From assembly GCA_044370655.1 (NCBI GenBank), contig JBILVD010000057.1, positions 1 to 7,632 of the forward strand: a DNA stretch of 7,632 bases, written 5' to 3'. Both the position numbers and the translations under genes were made by a program. This DNA is from CAZFPN01 sp044370655. GTDB lineage: Bacteria; Pseudomonadota; Alphaproteobacteria; Rickettsiales; Deianiraeaceae. Below are positions 1 to 5,767 of this stretch, piece after piece (position 1 is the stretch's first letter; each line of letters opens with the position of its first letter). Below the pieces are notes generated by a model. The model did no database searches, was not told where the DNA came from, and saw only the letters and a list, made by a program, of their open reading frames with translations.

Positions 1-69
1 CCTCTTGGTTTACCATTCTTAACAAGATTGGATGATTTGCAAAATAAACATTCTTTCATAAAGATTTAA
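1..69 (+). CDS. C-terminal end of an unidentified upstream gene (5' truncated by window edge)
   Basis: Frame 1 is open from the first base for 22 codons and ends in TAA at 67-69. The visible tail reads PLGLPFLTRLDDL and ends in SFIKI. I do not recognise the family. It is called a real gene end because a perfect hairpin starts at its stop codon, which is where an intrinsic terminator would sit. It lies on the same strand as the cytidylyltransferase gene downstream, 142 bp away, so it could belong to the same sugar or glycan locus, but nothing in the visible residues shows that. Confidence 0.5.
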   Translation, partial: PLGLPFLTRLDDLQNKHSFIKI

Positions 70-103
70 ACAGATATAGCTAACGCTATATCTGTTATTT
101 CTT
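69..103 (+). terminator. Hairpin terminator after the left-edge gene
   Basis: The arms AACAGATATAGC (69-80) and GCTATATCTGTT (85-96) are perfectly complementary over 12 bp around a TAAC loop. T-rich sequence (ATTTCTT) follows at 97-103. The left arm begins inside the TAA stop of the upstream reading frame. The U-tract is short and interrupted, so it may be only moderately efficient. Confidence 0.6.
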
Positions 104-118
104 AATGTCTGCTGTTTT

Positions 119-131
119 TTGACAATGTCAA
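119..131. promoter_or_regulatory. Short palindrome TTGACA-A-TGTCAA upstream of the cytidylyltransferase gene
   Basis: This is a perfect 6+1+6 inverted repeat, 80 bp before the ATG at 212. It could be a small operator. Each half also resembles a -35 hexamer on its own strand. No partner -10 lies at the usual distance on the + strand, so its role is a guess. Confidence 0.2.
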
Positions 132-161
132 GAAATTGGGAGCAGTGCTAATAAATTACTA

Positions 162-190
162 TTGACATATATTTAAATTATATTTAACAA
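162..190 (+). promoter_or_regulatory. Possible promoter of the cytidylyltransferase gene
   Basis: A consensus TTGACA lies at 162-167. The hexamer 17 bp downstream is only TAACAA (185-190), so the -10 is poor, although the whole stretch is AT-rich. It ends 21 bp before the ATG at 212, similar to the short leaders predicted for nadA and icd in this window. Confidence 0.3.
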
Positions 191-211
191 TAGATAATTT
201 TTATTAAAAAG

Positions 212-907
212 ATGTTTGATTTTAACTTTAAGATAATAATTCCTGTAAAGGGAAATAGCGAGCGTGTGAAAAGTAAAAATGCTCTTCCATTTGGGGATAA
301 ACCCACGATGCTTGAATGGAAAATTTCCCAGCTTCTTGAGGTTTTTAAGCCTTCCGATATAGTTATAAGCACTGATTTTGAACCCTTTAAGGATATTGCA
401 AGAAAGAATGGTTGCCTTCTACACGAAAGAACCACCGAGGAATGCAATGATAATAAAATTTCTGCAAATGATGCAATTTATGGAATTTTAAAGGATATCA
501 GCGTAGAGCATTTTGCTTGGATTCCTGTAACTTCACCACTTATGAATTCAAATGAATATCAAAAATGCTTCATAGAGTACGAAAAAAATGTTATAAATGG
601 CTCATTTGATTCTTTATTTAGCTGTCAACTTTATAAAGAATATTTTTGGAATGAAATAAGTCCAATTAATTACACATTAGAAAAACATATTATATCTCAA
701 AATTTACCAAATTGGTATAGAGTGACAAACGGATTTTATATGGTTCCTCAAAGTATAGCATACAAAAATAAGTATTTTCTTGGAACAAATCCTTACAAAG
801 TGGAGGTTTCAAAACTTGCAGGACTAGATATAGATTACCCAGAAGATTATGAAATTGCAAAAGCACTTTATCCGCTTTACTTACAAAAAAATAACAGCTT
901 AAGGTAG
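212..907 (+). CDS. CMP-sugar synthetase-like cytidylyltransferase (acylneuraminate cytidylyltransferase family)
   Basis: This is a predicted cytosolic nucleotidyltransferase that would load a sugar acid onto CMP from CTP for surface-glycan synthesis. The 231 residues match the usual length of the family. Family marks in order are: the N-terminal CTP loop IIPVKGNSERVKSKN (8-23); ISTD at 52-55; PVTSPL at 105-110, matching the usual QPTSPL; the TNGFYMV strand near 172-178; and LDIDYPED (205-212), whose D206 and D208 fit the metal-binding aspartate pair. The loop has K13 where the family usually has Arg (ARGGSK), and the region around 72-90 is divergent. The substrate (sialic, legionaminic, pseudaminic or another acid) therefore cannot be assigned and no gene symbol is given. 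The ATG at 212 is the first in frame and places the CTP loop at the expected distance. There is no Shine-Dalgarno, only an A-rich leader. No NeuB- or NeuC-like partner is visible. Confidence 0.8.
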   Translation: MFDFNFKIIIPVKGNSERVKSKNALPFGDKPTMLEWKISQLLEVFKPSDIVISTDFEPFKDIARKNGCLLHERTTEECNDNKISANDAIYGILKDISVEHFAWIPVTSPLMNSNEYQKCFIEYEKNVINGSFDSLFSCQLYKEYFWNEISPINYTLEKHIISQNLPNWYRVTNGFYMVPQSIAYKNKYFLGTNPYKVEVSKLAGLDIDYPEDYEIAKALYPLYLQKNNSLR

Positions 908-1049
908 AAGGCTTATAAGTATTTTTTTGCTTTTTAATAGGATAGATTTTCAATTTTGTTTTACGATGTTTGTAAAGATATCATATTTACCTCTAAAAGC
1001 AAATGAAGAGGCAATTAAAACAAGGCTTTCAACAATTCTAAACACAAAA
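908..1049. other. Spacer between the cytidylyltransferase gene and the tsaB remnant
   Basis: CTTATAAG (912-919) followed by T7 (922-928) and T5 (931-935) could act as a weak terminator for the preceding gene, but the stem is too short to be convincing. A 45-codon frame begins with MFVKISYLPLKANEEAIK at ATG 966 and ends in TAA at 1101-1103. Its last 14 codons run antisense through the tsaB remnant, so it is probably not a gene in its present form. Nothing else is recognised here. Confidence 0.4.
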
Positions 1050-1207
1050 CTAAAGTGCAATTGCAGGGCGGAGGTAAAAGGGTTTTACATCTTCTGTAAA
1101 TAAATGCGGAAAGCGAAGATAGGCTTTTATCACACTCTCGGAGTTTATCCTCGCATTCTCCACCATCCCCTCTTTTGCAAGTTTTAAGCCTTCTAGGTTG
1201 CCAAAAA
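1050..1207 (-). pseudogene. tsaB: Severed 3' end of tsaB
   Basis: Read on the minus strand from 1207, this stretch translates without interruption to a 49-residue match of TsaB residues 157-205. It runs from FGNLEGLKLAKEG to PFYLRPAI, then adds its own ending, Ala-Leu-TAG (stop at 1050-1052). The intact gene instead ends Val-Thr-Ser-TGA. The copy has no start and lacks the GPGSFTG core, so it cannot encode TsaB. Relative to the intact gene it carries I181V, S190H and A196V plus six synonymous codon changes and no indels. To its left lies what is probably the native downstream flank of tsaB. To its right lies the nuclease gene. Confidence 0.85.
1060..1207. repeat. Left copy of a 148-bp direct repeat (tsaB 3' end)
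   Basis: By direct alignment this copy matches 2231-2378 at 136 of 148 positions, same orientation, no gaps. Similarity starts abruptly at ATTGCAGGGCGGAGG and stops abruptly after GGTTGCCAAAAA. The offset between the copies is 1171 bp. Confidence 0.95.
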
Positions 1208-1237
1208 TGAAATTTAATCTTTTTCACTTGACAAATG

Positions 1238-1266
1238 TTGTTTAGCATTTCACTTACACTTATATA
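1238..1266 (+). promoter_or_regulatory. Possible promoter of the nuclease-like gene
   Basis: TTGTTT (1238-1243) and TATATA (1261-1266) are separated by 17 bp and end 13 bp before the ATG at 1280, so the leader would be only a few bases long. A perfect TTGACA at 1228-1233 has no good -10 at 16-18 bp. Both lie just right of the tsaB remnant, so the gene would be expressed from within the inserted unit. Confidence 0.3.
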
Positions 1267-1279
1267 AATTTTTTAATAT

Positions 1280-1978
1280 ATGTTATATAGCGACTTCTAC
1301 TACTCAGATGATATATTACACGGAAGAAAAATCAAAAAAATGTTTACTTCACTTTGCGAGCAAATTATTCAAGATGATAAAAAAACATTAGGATTTCATT
1401 ATGAAAGATTTAAATACCATGATAGCCCGTTATTTGGCAAAGAAACTCAAGCAGTACCACTTATCGCAATTAGCTTAAATAAAATTGGAGCAGAATGTAT
1501 ATTCCCTGAATTTTCCTATAAATCAAACAATACGGATCAAAGATTTATTGATTTATATTTTTGCTATGAAAAAGAAGAGTATTTTTTGGAAGCAAAGCAC
1601 GGTTGGTACTGTTTAAGTGAGAACACTTCGGATAATGTTCATTCTGCAGTTGTAAAGAGTTTTAAAAATATGCTACAACAAATGAGGCAAAATAAAAAGG
1701 AATTCAGAGATGAAGAGTATATTAATTTCGGATTTATGCCAATTGTGTGCTACACAGCTCAAAGTAAAAGTAGAGGTGATTATGAAACTTCCGATATATT
1801 GGAAAAGTTTAATCACTTAATAGATAAAAGATCAGGAATGCAAATGCTTGGATTTGAGTATAAAATAGAGGATAATGTTATAAAATCAAGAAAAGATGAT
1901 GAAGATAAACCAAATATTATTTATAAAATCATTTTCCTTGGTTTATTTCAAAGTAAAAACCTTAAACAACAAAACTAA
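1280..1978 (+). CDS. PD-(D/E)XK nuclease-like protein, possible restriction endonuclease
   Basis: This is a 232-residue protein I cannot assign to a named family. The best clue is RFIDLYFCYEKEEYFLEAKHGW (given here as 88-92 plus 101-109): D91, then 12 residues, then E104-A-K106. This is the D...(E)xK active-site spacing of the PD-(D/E)XK fold, with hydrophobic strands on both sides and an upstream Glu (E72 or E77) in AECIFPEF. The C-terminal third is charged and ends in a strand-like IIYKIIFLGLF. There is no signal peptide or membrane segment. The ATG at 1280 is the first in frame; Met21 is an alternative. No Shine-Dalgarno is present. No methyltransferase lies beside it, so a restriction role is suggested mainly by the long direct repeats around it, a context typical of restriction genes. 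A repair or phage-type nuclease, or a catalytically dead relative, remains possible. Confidence 0.6.
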   Translation: MLYSDFYYSDDILHGRKIKKMFTSLCEQIIQDDKKTLGFHYERFKYHDSPLFGKETQAVPLIAISLNKIGAECIFPEFSYKSNNTDQRFIDLYFCYEKEEYFLEAKHGWYCLSENTSDNVHSAVVKSFKNMLQQMRQNKKEFRDEEYINFGFMPIVCYTAQSKSRGDYETSDILEKFNHLIDKRSGMQMLGFEYKIEDNVIKSRKDDEDKPNIIYKIIFLGLFQSKNLKQQN

Positions 1979-2123
1979 ACTTTCTCAAAATAAATATTCA
2001 TTCAATAGAAAAACCTGCAAAAATAAAATCATCACACTTGTCAAGCCCGCTCTCTTCTTTGTGTGTTTTTGTGTGAATATAACCTTTGCAAATTGCATAT
2101 TTCAGGATTGTTATATTCTTTAA
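1979..2123. other. Spacer after the nuclease-like gene
   Basis: I see no convincing gene, terminator or repeat. A + strand frame overlapping the end of the nuclease gene runs to 2123, but it begins inside that gene in another frame and has a composition unlike a folded protein. Confidence 0.4.
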
Positions 2124-2228
2124 TATTCAAGTTTGCATAATCAAAAGGATTTTAAAGAAAAAGATATGACACCTGTCCATTCTATTGAAGATGTAAGGAC
2201 TGAATTTGACAAGATAATCACGAAGTAA
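2124..2228 (+). pseudogene. Orphan 3'-terminal reading frame, possible remnant of a lost gene
   Basis: After an in-frame TAA at 2121-2123, 34 codons stay open to TAA at 2226-2228. The translation includes KDFKEKDMTPVHSIEDVR and ends FDKIITK. It is hydrophilic with alternating charges, like the C-terminal helix of a real protein. An ATG at 2166 would give only 20 residues. The stop lies 3 bp before the right repeat (2231) and overlaps the tsaB stop codon region convergently by 11 bp. It could be the tail of a second cargo gene, for example a lost partner of the nuclease, but I do not recognise it and it may be chance. Confidence 0.25.
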
Positions 2229-2844
2229 CGATTGCAGGGCGGAGGTAGAAGGGCTTTGCATCTTCTGTAAAAAGAGACGGGAAGCGAAGATAGGCTTTTA
2301 TTATGCTCTCGGAGTTTATCCTCGCATTTTCCACCATCCCCTCTTTTGCAAGTTTTAAGCCTTCTAGGTTGCCAAAAACCTCTAGGTCTTCATTTTGCAA
2401 AATCTCATTTACTTCACTCAAATTAAGGTGCATCGCTTCCCCAACTTCCTCCAAATTTGCATTAAACCTTTGAATATAGAAGGTATCCCTCATTGCCCTC
2501 AACACAACTAGCAGATTTTTGGAAGGTTTCACATCAGGAAGGCTTGCAAGGGAAATTGCAAAAGAATTGGCAAACCTTCGCTCTACTTTGCTTCCAAAGC
2601 TAAGCCCAGATGTAAAACTAAGCCCAATCCTCACACCCGTAAAGCTCCCTGGTCCTTTATTTGTAAGTATCAAATTTACATCTTTAAGGCTTACCTCAAC
2701 TTCATTAAAAAGCTCACAAATAAGCTCAAAAATACTATCCGACTGCCTACTCTCCCTTCTCTCCTCACGAGTAAAAATCTCCCCATTTTTAAAAATTGAA
2801 ACGCTTGCCTGCTTAAAGCAAGTTTCAAAAGCTAGTAAAATCAT
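2218..2844 (-). CDS. tsaB: tRNA t6A biosynthesis protein TsaB (YeaZ family)
   Basis: TsaB is the non-catalytic ASKHA-fold partner of TsaD. In the cytosol it helps transfer the threonylcarbamoyl group made by TsaC to A37 of ANN-decoding tRNAs. The protein has 208 residues, a little short of the usual length. Visible marks are the N-terminal strand MILLAFETC (usually xxLAIDTS), the family signature NKGPGSFTGVRIGLSF at 62-77, and the C-terminal PFYLRPAI (198-205), matching the usual PxYLR ending. The start was set at 2844 because the family begins directly with the LLAFET strand; the frame stays open to 2922, but that would add a non-homologous extension into nadA. Residues from 157 to near the end lie in the 148-bp segment duplicated at 1060-1207, so the present tail (ending VTS) may be a replacement for an older one (ending AL). 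It is transcribed divergently from nadA. Confidence 0.9.
   Translation of the reverse strand: MILLAFETCFKQASVSIFKNGEIFTREERRESRQSDSIFELICELFNEVEVSLKDVNLILTNKGPGSFTGVRIGLSFTSGLSFGSKVERRFANSFAISLASLPDVKPSKNLLVVLRAMRDTFYIQRFNANLEEVGEAMHLNLSEVNEILQNEDLEVFGNLEGLKLAKEGMVENARINSESIIKAYLRFPSLFTEDAKPFYLRPAIVTS
2231..2378. repeat. Right copy of the 148-bp direct repeat (inside intact tsaB)
   Basis: This copy covers codons 156-205 of the intact tsaB. It differs from 1060-1207 at 12 positions: 1 in codon 172, 3 in codons 180-181, 5 in codons 188-191 and 3 in codons 196-199. Only codons 181, 190 and 196 change the amino acid. Confidence 0.95.
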
Positions 2845-2851
2845 AAAATGC

Positions 2852-2880
2852 TTGACAAATATTATAATATTCATTATAAT
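2852..2880 (+). promoter_or_regulatory. Consensus sigma-70 promoter of nadA
   Basis: TTGACA (2852-2857) and TATAAT (2875-2880) are both perfect consensus hexamers with the ideal 17-bp spacer. The start of transcription would fall near 2887, giving a leader of about 24 bases to the ATG at 2911. This is the strongest promoter match in the window. Confidence 0.85.
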
Positions 2881-2889
2881 AAATAACTT
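2861..2889 (-). promoter_or_regulatory. Divergent promoter of tsaB
   Basis: On the minus strand TATAAT occurs at 2866-2861 with AAGTTA 17 bp upstream (2889-2884). A second minus-strand TATAAT lies at 2878-2873. The first would give a leader of roughly 10 bases and the second about 22. The -35 is weak, so this rests mainly on the perfect -10 elements and the divergent layout. Confidence 0.5.
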
Positions 2890-2910
2890 TAAAAGTAAAT
2901 ATTTTTTGTG

Positions 2911-3888
2911 ATGTTGAAGCAAGAGGCGTTGGAGCTAGTTAAAAATCCGTCTTTCAATATAGAGGAAGCGATTTTAAAGCTTAAAAAAGAAAAAAATGCA
3001 ATTTTGCTTGCTCACTATTATCAAGAAAGCGAAATTCAAGATATAGCAGACTTTATTGGAGATAGCTATGAACTTTCTAAAAAAGCAAAAGGAGCGGATG
3101 CTGAAATTATCTTATTTGCAGGAGTAAAGTTTATGGCAGAAACGGCAAAAATACTCAACCCCTCCAAAAAAGTTTTAGTGCCAGATTTAGAGGCAGGTTG
3201 CTCCCTTGAAAGCTCTTGCAAAGCAGAAGATTTTGCAAAATTTAGAGAGTTGCATAAAGACCATATAGCAATTACTTACATCAATTGTTCAGCAGAAGTG
3301 AAGGCACTTTCAGATATTATTTGCACTTCATCAAATGCACAAAAAATACTCTCCAAACTACCTCAAGACCAAAAAATTATATTTGCTCCTGATAGATTTT
3401 TGGGAGGATATCTAAACAAAATTACAGGCAGGAATATGCTTTTATGGAATGGTTCTTGCATGGTTCATGAGAGATTTTCAGAAGAGGAACTTATCAAACT
3501 TTCGCAGAAACATTCAAATGCTTACATTATTGCACACCCAGAATGCCCTGATGCACTTTTAAAGCATACAAAACATATAGGCTCAACATCATTTTTGCTT
3601 AATTTTGCAAAAGAGAGGCAAGGGGAAGAATTTATCGTCTTAACAGAACCAGGGATAATTCATCAAATGCAAAAAAATAATCCATCAGGAAAGTTCTACA
3701 CAGTCCCTTACCTGGAAAGAGATGGAGTTTCCTGTGTTAGTTGTAACAATTGCCCATTTATGAAGTTAAACACCCTTGAAAAAGTGTTTTTAACCCTAGC
3801 CTCGGAGGAAAATGAGATAACAATTGACGAGGAAATTCGTAAAAAGGCAGAAAAATCCTTAAATAAAATGCTAGAACTTGCAATTTAG
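2911..3888 (+). CDS. nadA: Quinolinate synthase NadA
   Basis: NadA is the cytosolic [4Fe-4S] enzyme that condenses iminoaspartate with dihydroxyacetone phosphate to quinolinate, the first ring of de novo NAD synthesis. Numbering from ATG 2911 (325 residues, typical of the family), it shows HYYQ at 35-38, GDSYELS at 50-56, and the three expected cluster cysteines: C126 in YINCSAE, C183 in NGSCMVHERF, and the CVSCNNC motif (C275, C278, C281), whose last Cys is the usual ligand. HPECP (209-213) and TEPGI are also family landmarks. A GTG at 2908 lies one codon earlier; the ATG is preferred. No Shine-Dalgarno is seen. The gene has a consensus promoter and is followed after 4 bp by mnmG. NadB, which supplies iminoaspartate, and NadC are not in the window. 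Confidence 0.96.
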   Translation: MLKQEALELVKNPSFNIEEAILKLKKEKNAILLAHYYQESEIQDIADFIGDSYELSKKAKGADAEIILFAGVKFMAETAKILNPSKKVLVPDLEAGCSLESSCKAEDFAKFRELHKDHIAITYINCSAEVKALSDIICTSSNAQKILSKLPQDQKIIFAPDRFLGGYLNKITGRNMLLWNGSCMVHERFSEEELIKLSQKHSNAYIIAHPECPDALLKHTKHIGSTSFLLNFAKERQGEEFIVLTEPGIIHQMQKNNPSGKFYTVPYLERDGVSCVSCNNCPFMKLNTLEKVFLTLASEENEITIDEEIRKKAEKSLNKMLELAI

Positions 3889-3892
3889 GTTT

Positions 3893-5743
3893 ATGTACTC
3901 AGTTATTATTGTTGGTGGCGGGCATGCTGGAGTTGAAGCTTCCATTTTAGCTTCTAAAATTTGCGGACTTGAAGGTAAAAAAGTTGCTCTTGTAACTTTA
4001 AGAGAAGATAACCTTGGAATGATGTCTTGCAACCCCGCAATTGGTGGAATTGGCAAAGGAGTAATTGTAAGAGAGATTGATGCCTTAGGAGGAATTATGG
4101 CAAAAGCAATTGACAAAGCTTCAATTCATAGTAAAATGCTTAACCAAAGTAAAGGAGAGGCAGTTTGGGGGCCAAGGGCTCAAGCGGATAGAGAGCTTTA
4201 CAAAAAAAGTGTTAGCGAACTTATAAAAGAGCAAAAATTTTTAGATGTTATTGTAGATAGTGCTGAAGAGTTAATTGTTGAAGAAAATGAAGTTAAAGGT
4301 TTAAAACTTAAAGGCGGTAGAATTTTAAATGCTAAAGCAGTGGTTGTAACTACAGGAACATTCCTCTCTGGGCTTATTTTAATTGGAGAAAAGCGAATAA
4401 AAGCAGGAAGAGTAGATGAAGAGCCAAGTTATGGTCTTTCCACTTCATTAAAATCTCTAAAATTAGAAATGGGAAGGCTTAAAACAGGAACTCCCGCAAG
4501 GCTTTTAAAAGAGAGCATAAACTGGAGTATTCTTGAAAAACAAGAAGGAGATAACCCCCCTACTCCCTTCTCCTATCTTACTAAGGAAATTAAAACTCCT
4601 CAAATTTTCTGTGGAATTACTTATACAAATAAAACAGGGCATGACTTAATGCTTGCAAATGCAGAAAAATCCCCTATATATACAAAAGAAATTACAGCAA
4701 AAGGCCCTAGATATTGCCCTTCAATTGAAGATAAAATAACAAGATTTTCAAGTAAAGAGGAGCATAGAGTTTTTTTAGAGCCAGAAGGTTTAAACAGCCC
4801 ACTTATTTACCCTAATGGTCTTTCAACTGCTATGAGTGAAGATGTTCAGCTTGCTTTTCTTAAAACGATAAAAGGGCTTGAGAATGTGGAAGTTGCAAAG
4901 TATGGATACGCCATAGAGTATGACTTTGTAAATCCCCAAGAACTTAAGGCAACACTTGAAACAAAAAAATGTAAAGGGCTTTTTTTAGCAGGGCAAATTA
5001 ACGGAACAACAGGATATGAAGAAGCAGGAGGGCAAGGTGTCATTGCAGGAATCAATGCAGGGCTTTTAGCAACAGGTAGTAGTAAGGAATTTACAGTAGA
5101 TAGAAGCGAAGGCTATATTGGAGTAATGATTGACGACCTAATAACAAAAGGCGTAATAGAGCCTTACCGTATGTTCACATCTCGCTCGGAGTATCGTCTT
5201 TCTATAAGAGCAGATAATGCAGACATTAGACTTACACAAAAAATTATAGACCTTAAAATAGCAGAAGATGAAAGAAAAAATCAGCTAAATGCAAAACTTG
5301 AAGGCATTAAACATTATATGCAGGTTTTAAAGTCTAGGTCTTTCACTTCAAGCGAATTAAATAAGGTGGGAATTATGGTAAGTCAAGATGGCATTAAAAG
5401 AAACGGATTTGAAATGCTTTGCCATCAACTAATTTCCTACAACGATGTTGAAAAAATGTTTAACGGAGAGCTTGCAAACATACCAGAAGATGTAAAACAA
5501 CAAATTTTAATTTCCGCTAAATACAACTTTTACCTAAAGCAACAAGAGGAAGATATAGAAGCTTTCAAGAAGGACGAAAATCTTAAAATTCCACCAGACT
5601 TTAACTTTAGAAGCCTTAAAACCTTATCCACAGAAGTAATTGAAAAGTTTGAAACTCACAAACCACAAAACATAGGTCAAGCACTTAGAATTCAAGGCAT
5701 AACCCCCGCCTCCGTTATATCCATTATTATAGCATTAAAGTAA
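3893..5743 (+). CDS. mnmG: tRNA uridine-5-carboxymethylaminomethyl modification enzyme MnmG (GidA)
   Basis: MnmG is the FAD-dependent subunit of the MnmE-MnmG complex that installs the (carboxymethyl)aminomethyl group on wobble U34 of certain tRNAs, using NADH and methylene-tetrahydrofolate. The protein has 616 residues, full length for the family. Seen in order: the dinucleotide-binding loop GGGHAGVEAS (8-17); the conserved cysteine in SCNPAIGGIGKG (C46); AVWGPRAQADR (90-100); TGTFLSG; GRVDEEPSYGLS; the second conserved cysteine in GPRYCPSIEDK (C275); AGQINGTTGYEE near 366-377; DDL and EPYRMFTSRSEYRL; and the C-terminal ITPASVISIII that contacts MnmE in relatives. ATG 3893 was chosen over ATG 3878 because the family starts a few residues before the GGGHAG loop and this removes an overlap with nadA. 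The four-base gap implies co-transcription with nadA. A TAGG at 3886-3889 is the only ribosome-binding hint, and it is weak. Confidence 0.97.
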   Translation: MYSVIIVGGGHAGVEASILASKICGLEGKKVALVTLREDNLGMMSCNPAIGGIGKGVIVREIDALGGIMAKAIDKASIHSKMLNQSKGEAVWGPRAQADRELYKKSVSELIKEQKFLDVIVDSAEELIVEENEVKGLKLKGGRILNAKAVVVTTGTFLSGLILIGEKRIKAGRVDEEPSYGLSTSLKSLKLEMGRLKTGTPARLLKESINWSILEKQEGDNPPTPFSYLTKEIKTPQIFCGITYTNKTGHDLMLANAEKSPIYTKEITAKGPRYCPSIEDKITRFSSKEEHRVFLEPEGLNSPLIYPNGLSTAMSEDVQLAFLKTIKGLENVEVAKYGYAIEYDFVNPQELKATLETKKCKGLFLAGQINGTTGYEEAGGQGVIAGINAGLLATGSSKEFTVDRSEGYIGVMIDDLITKGVIEPYRMFTSRSEYRLSIRADNADIRLTQKIIDLKIAEDERKNQLNAKLEGIKHYMQVLKSRSFTSSELNKVGIMVSQDGIKRNGFEMLCHQLISYNDVEKMFNGELANIPEDVKQQILISAKYNFYLKQQEEDIEAFKKDENLKIPPDFNFRSLKTLSTEVIEKFETHKPQNIGQALRIQGITPASVISIIIALK

Positions 5744-5767
5744 ATACTAATCTTTAAGAAAGAAGTA

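Larger units (their letters stand above)
1060..2230. mobile_element. Putative inserted unit bounded by the tsaB-tail direct repeats
   Basis: One 1171-bp unit consists of the left repeat plus 1023 bp of unique sequence holding the nuclease-like gene and an orphan 3'-terminal reading frame. No transposase, integrase or terminal inverted repeats are visible, so this is not a recognisable insertion sequence. The arrangement resembles insertion with long target duplication, described for restriction-modification genes, or integration into a gene's 3' end with replacement of the tail. Recombination between the repeats would remove the unit and leave one intact tsaB. That it arrived as an insertion is inference; the repeat itself is seen directly. 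Confidence 0.45.

Noticed and set aside
1015..1248. 77-codon minus-strand frame across the tsaB remnant
   Set aside because: It reads the duplicated segment in a frame other than that of TsaB. The TsaB frame there is the meaningful one.
1896..2123. 75-codon + strand frame overlapping the nuclease gene end
   Set aside because: It starts within the nuclease gene in another frame and has a skewed Phe/Lys/Cys composition with no recognisable motif.
2519..2911. 130-codon + strand frame opposite tsaB
   Set aside because: It lies antisense to a clear gene, is Ser/Leu/Lys-rich, and owes its openness to tsaB codon structure. It also crosses the divergent promoter.
2845..2922. N-terminal extension of tsaB to an ATG at 2922
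   Set aside because: The added residues (hydrophobic, AT-driven) have no family counterpart, would overlap nadA, and cover the promoter region. TsaB proteins begin at the LLAFET-type strand.
3878..3892. Earlier mnmG start inside nadA
   Set aside because: It adds five residues before the family's usual start and overlaps nadA. ATG 3893 gives the normal distance to GGGHAG.
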